A stretch of DNA of 6,532 bases, taken from positions 1 through 6,532 of the forward strand of contig JAZLGF010000025.1 in the NCBI GenBank assembly GCA_045616165.1. The letters are read 5' to 3'. Numbering within the stretch: position 1 is the first letter of the stretch; each line of letters opens with the position of its first letter. A program made the position numbers and the translations under genes. Below the pieces are notes generated by a model. The model made no database searches and was not told the origin of the DNA. It saw only the letters and a program-made list of their open reading frames with translations. The DNA comes from RGIG5612 sp045616165. Lineage in GTDB: Bacteria; Bacillota; Clostridia; Lachnospirales; Lachnospiraceae. Shown here one piece after another: positions 5,247-6,532 of this stretch.

Positions 5247-6182
5247 ATGAACGAATTTAATGAAATTCAAAAACTATTGCAGGATAAAGCGGATTATCAG
5301 GCACGCATTAATCTAATTCCATATGATGGAACTCCAGAAATCAAGGAAAACGCGAGCGGAAAGTATCTGTATATTCGCAAAAGAATCGGCAGCAGACTGA
5401 CATCAACCTATGTTGATGTTTATTCTGAAGATTTGTATCAACTGTTAGTTCGAAACGCAAAAGAACTGCGAGAGCTCAAAAAGAATGTTCGCAAGATTGA
5501 TAAACAACTGGCGACACTAGGTTATGTGACATCGGAACTTGAGCCACGTGTTATTCAAAATTTAGACTTTGCCAGAGCCAATATGAAGGCTAACATCTAC
5601 GATCAAGCAGTTTTAGAAGGCGTTGCTACTTCTTTTCCGCAAACAGAGGATATAATTGATAACGGAACCGTCAACGGGATGACGGCAACAGACATTCAGA
5701 AAATCCTCAATTTGAAGCATGCCTGGGAGTTTATTCTGGATCAGGATGTAGTTCAGGCAAAATCGGATTACTATTTGCTTTGTCATATTGCTAAACTTGT
5801 AAATGAAGGATTTTTTATGGATGGCGGAAGGATACGTGGAGTTCCAGTGTCCATCGGAGGAAGCAGCTATAAGCCGCCGCTTCCAATCGAATCAATCGTG
5901 AAAGAGCGAATTGATGATATTCTAAATTCAGGAAAAGACGCGATTGATATTGCAATTGAGTTATGTATGTACAGCATGAAGACTCAGGTATTTATTGACG
6001 GCAACAAACGTGCTTCCGTCATTTATGCAAATCATTATCTCATTGCCCATGGACAGGGGTTCCTTGTCATCCCCAAGAATCATGTACCCGAATTTAAAAA
6101 GAAGTTAGTTGCATATTATGAAGGTGAACCTCTTGAAATAATCAGTGAATTTCTGAAGAAAAATTGCTGGAAAACATTCTAA
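5247..6182 (+). CDS. Fic-fold protein with non-canonical active site (His replaced by Gln)
   Basis: This 311-residue protein has a charged, partly coiled-coil N-terminal module (1-92; YLYIRKRIGSRLTSTYVDVY at 40-59, then ELRELKKNVRKIDKQL at 73-88). The Fic fold covers about 95-305. An inhibitory-helix-like segment QAVLEG lies at 120-125, the flap RIRGVPVSIGGSSYKPPLP at 195-213, and the core loop is QVFIDGNKR (247-255). The canonical core is HPFxxGNGR: here the catalytic His is Gln, Pro is Val and the second Gly is Lys. The inhibitory motif [S/T]xxxE[G/N] has Gln in place of Ser/Thr. Gly-Asn and Arg for the phosphates are kept, so nucleotide binding may remain while AMP transfer is doubtful. 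The start is firm (AAAGGAG six bases before ATG). Its G+C, near 40% in sampled lines, seems higher than its neighbours', hinting at separate origin. No separate antitoxin gene is next to it. Confidence 0.85.
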   Translation: MNEFNEIQKLLQDKADYQARINLIPYDGTPEIKENASGKYLYIRKRIGSRLTSTYVDVYSEDLYQLLVRNAKELRELKKNVRKIDKQLATLGYVTSELEPRVIQNLDFARANMKANIYDQAVLEGVATSFPQTEDIIDNGTVNGMTATDIQKILNLKHAWEFILDQDVVQAKSDYYLLCHIAKLVNEGFFMDGGRIRGVPVSIGGSSYKPPLPIESIVKERIDDILNSGKDAIDIAIELCMYSMKTQVFIDGNKRASVIYANHYLIAHGQGFLVIPKNHVPEFKKKLVAYYEGEPLEIISEFLKKNCWKTF

Positions 6183-6286
6183 TATTATTTTCAATTATTA
6201 AGACGTGTCTAATTTCAATAATAAAAACACGATTAAAAAAGATGATTAAGAATACATGGATGTAATCAAAAGATAAATCTTAATGT

Positions 6287-6369
6287 AATTGTCAACTGCC
6301 AGTTAATCTTTGAAGCATACAAAATCAATATAACAGAGTCGTAAGTTAAATCTTATGACTCTATTTTTT
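6287..6369 (+). repeat. 83-bp direct repeat, copy R2
   Basis: Second copy of the element at 388-470, same orientation, no gaps, about 12 mismatches. It keeps the palindrome (AACTG-C-CAGTT, 6294-6304), the segment AAAATCAATATAA and the terminator hairpin. It starts 104 bases after the stop of the Fic-fold gene. With R1 it brackets about 5.8 kb. Confidence 0.85.
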
Positions 6370-6370
6370 T
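6335..6370 (+). terminator. Intrinsic terminator inside R2
   Basis: An 11-bp stem (6335-6345 AGAGTCGTAAG with 6352-6362) with loop TTAAAT and seven T residues at 6364-6370. Compared with R1, one pair changes from T-G to T-A and the loop differs, which keeps the fold. Confidence 0.75.
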
Positions 6371-6510
6371 ATTGACTCTTTGACGTTTTCCCGGTTAGTT
6401 TCAGAAGTAACTTCCCGCAAGGCTAAAAGCCCTTTTGCATTGAAGTAAGTTCCCGAAACGCCGTATTAAATTAATCTATATAAAGCAAATAATTGCATTA
6501 AGCGAAAATA
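6371..6510. other. Non-coding tail after R2
   Basis: No reading frame of note is visible. The only structure is the TTCCCG-bearing repeats described separately and a short GGC/GCC hairpin near 6421-6431. With 6183-6286, which holds only short AT-rich inverted repeats (for example TACAT-GG-ATGTA at 6253-6264), and R2, the stretch from 6183 to the window end has no gene. Confidence 0.5.
6404..6455 (+). repeat. Pair of 14-base direct repeats (GAAGTAASTTCCCG)
   Basis: GAAGTAACTTCCCG (6404-6417) and GAAGTAAGTTCCCG (6442-6455) differ at one base and start 38 bases apart. A third TTCCCG lies at 6388-6393. They could be binding sites for a regulator of the next gene outside the window, or remnants of an older repeat. 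Confidence 0.5.
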
Positions 6511-6532
6511 AAAAATATAATAAAGTCGTCAG
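6511..6532 (+). repeat. Possible start of a third repeat copy, cut by the window end
   Basis: The last 22 bases match R1 425-446 at 18 positions, including AATATAATA and AGTCGT. This is the middle of the element up to the left arm of the hairpin. The upstream palindrome is not recognisable, so this may be a diverged copy or only a shared terminator arm. Confidence 0.4.

Noticed and set aside
388..6369. CRISPR array or integron attC array based on the repeats
   Set aside because: Only two clear copies 5.8 kb apart, no short regular spacers, no integrase or cas gene, and no attC core site recognised.
1..6532. Insertion sequence, transposase, rRNA or tRNA gene
   Set aside because: No transposase motif, terminal inverted repeats with target duplication, or tRNA/rRNA signature was seen on either strand.

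Overview
The window is AT-rich (about one-third G+C in the lines sampled by eye). It has compact genes on one strand, AAAGGAG-type ribosome binding sites and intrinsic terminators with short U-tracts. This fits a low-GC Firmicute, most likely a clostridial gut or rumen bacterium of the Lachnospiraceae type. The taxon is an inference from composition and protein families, not a direct identification. No housekeeping operon is present; the content looks like an accessory island.

Layout, all genes on the + strand. (1) 3-377: 3' end of a Fic-type gene cut by the window edge, ending in a winged helix. (2) 388-470: an 83-bp repeat (R1) holding a palindrome and an intrinsic terminator. (3) 475-999: C-terminal half of an ADP-ribosylglycohydrolase whose N-terminal half is missing; the break lies at the edge of R1. 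(4) 1071-1739: a protein with an XRE-like helix-turn-helix, followed by a strong hairpin terminator. (5) 1833-2899: a von Willebrand A (vWA) protein overlapping by one base a SepF-like protein, then a terminator. (6) 2950-3762: an unrecognised 270-residue protein with a weak resemblance to an ABC-ATPase C-terminal half. (7) 3763-3883: a promoter region dense in inverted repeats. (8) 3884-5131: an AAA_14/DUF4143 ATPase. (9) 5132-5246: a promoter with a 13-bp perfect inverted repeat that also covers the ribosome binding site. (10) 5247-6182: a second Fic-fold protein whose core motif lacks the catalytic histidine. (11) 6183-6532: non-coding, with a second copy of the 83-bp repeat (R2), a pair of 14-bp repeats and, at the very end, what may be the start of a third repeat copy.

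How the parts may work together (inference): ADP-ribose hydrolase, vWA and Fic-fold proteins deal with nucleotide-based protein modification or conditional stress and defence functions, and the SepF-like protein could link the vWA partner to the membrane or the division site. R1 and R2 lie in the same orientation, each a short distance after a fic-type gene, and bracket a 5.8-kb block. They mark units that may have been shuffled or could be lost by recombination. The most unusual items are the vWA/SepF pair, the repeat-bounded block with a gene cut at its edge, and the histidine-less Fic protein with its own elaborate control region.
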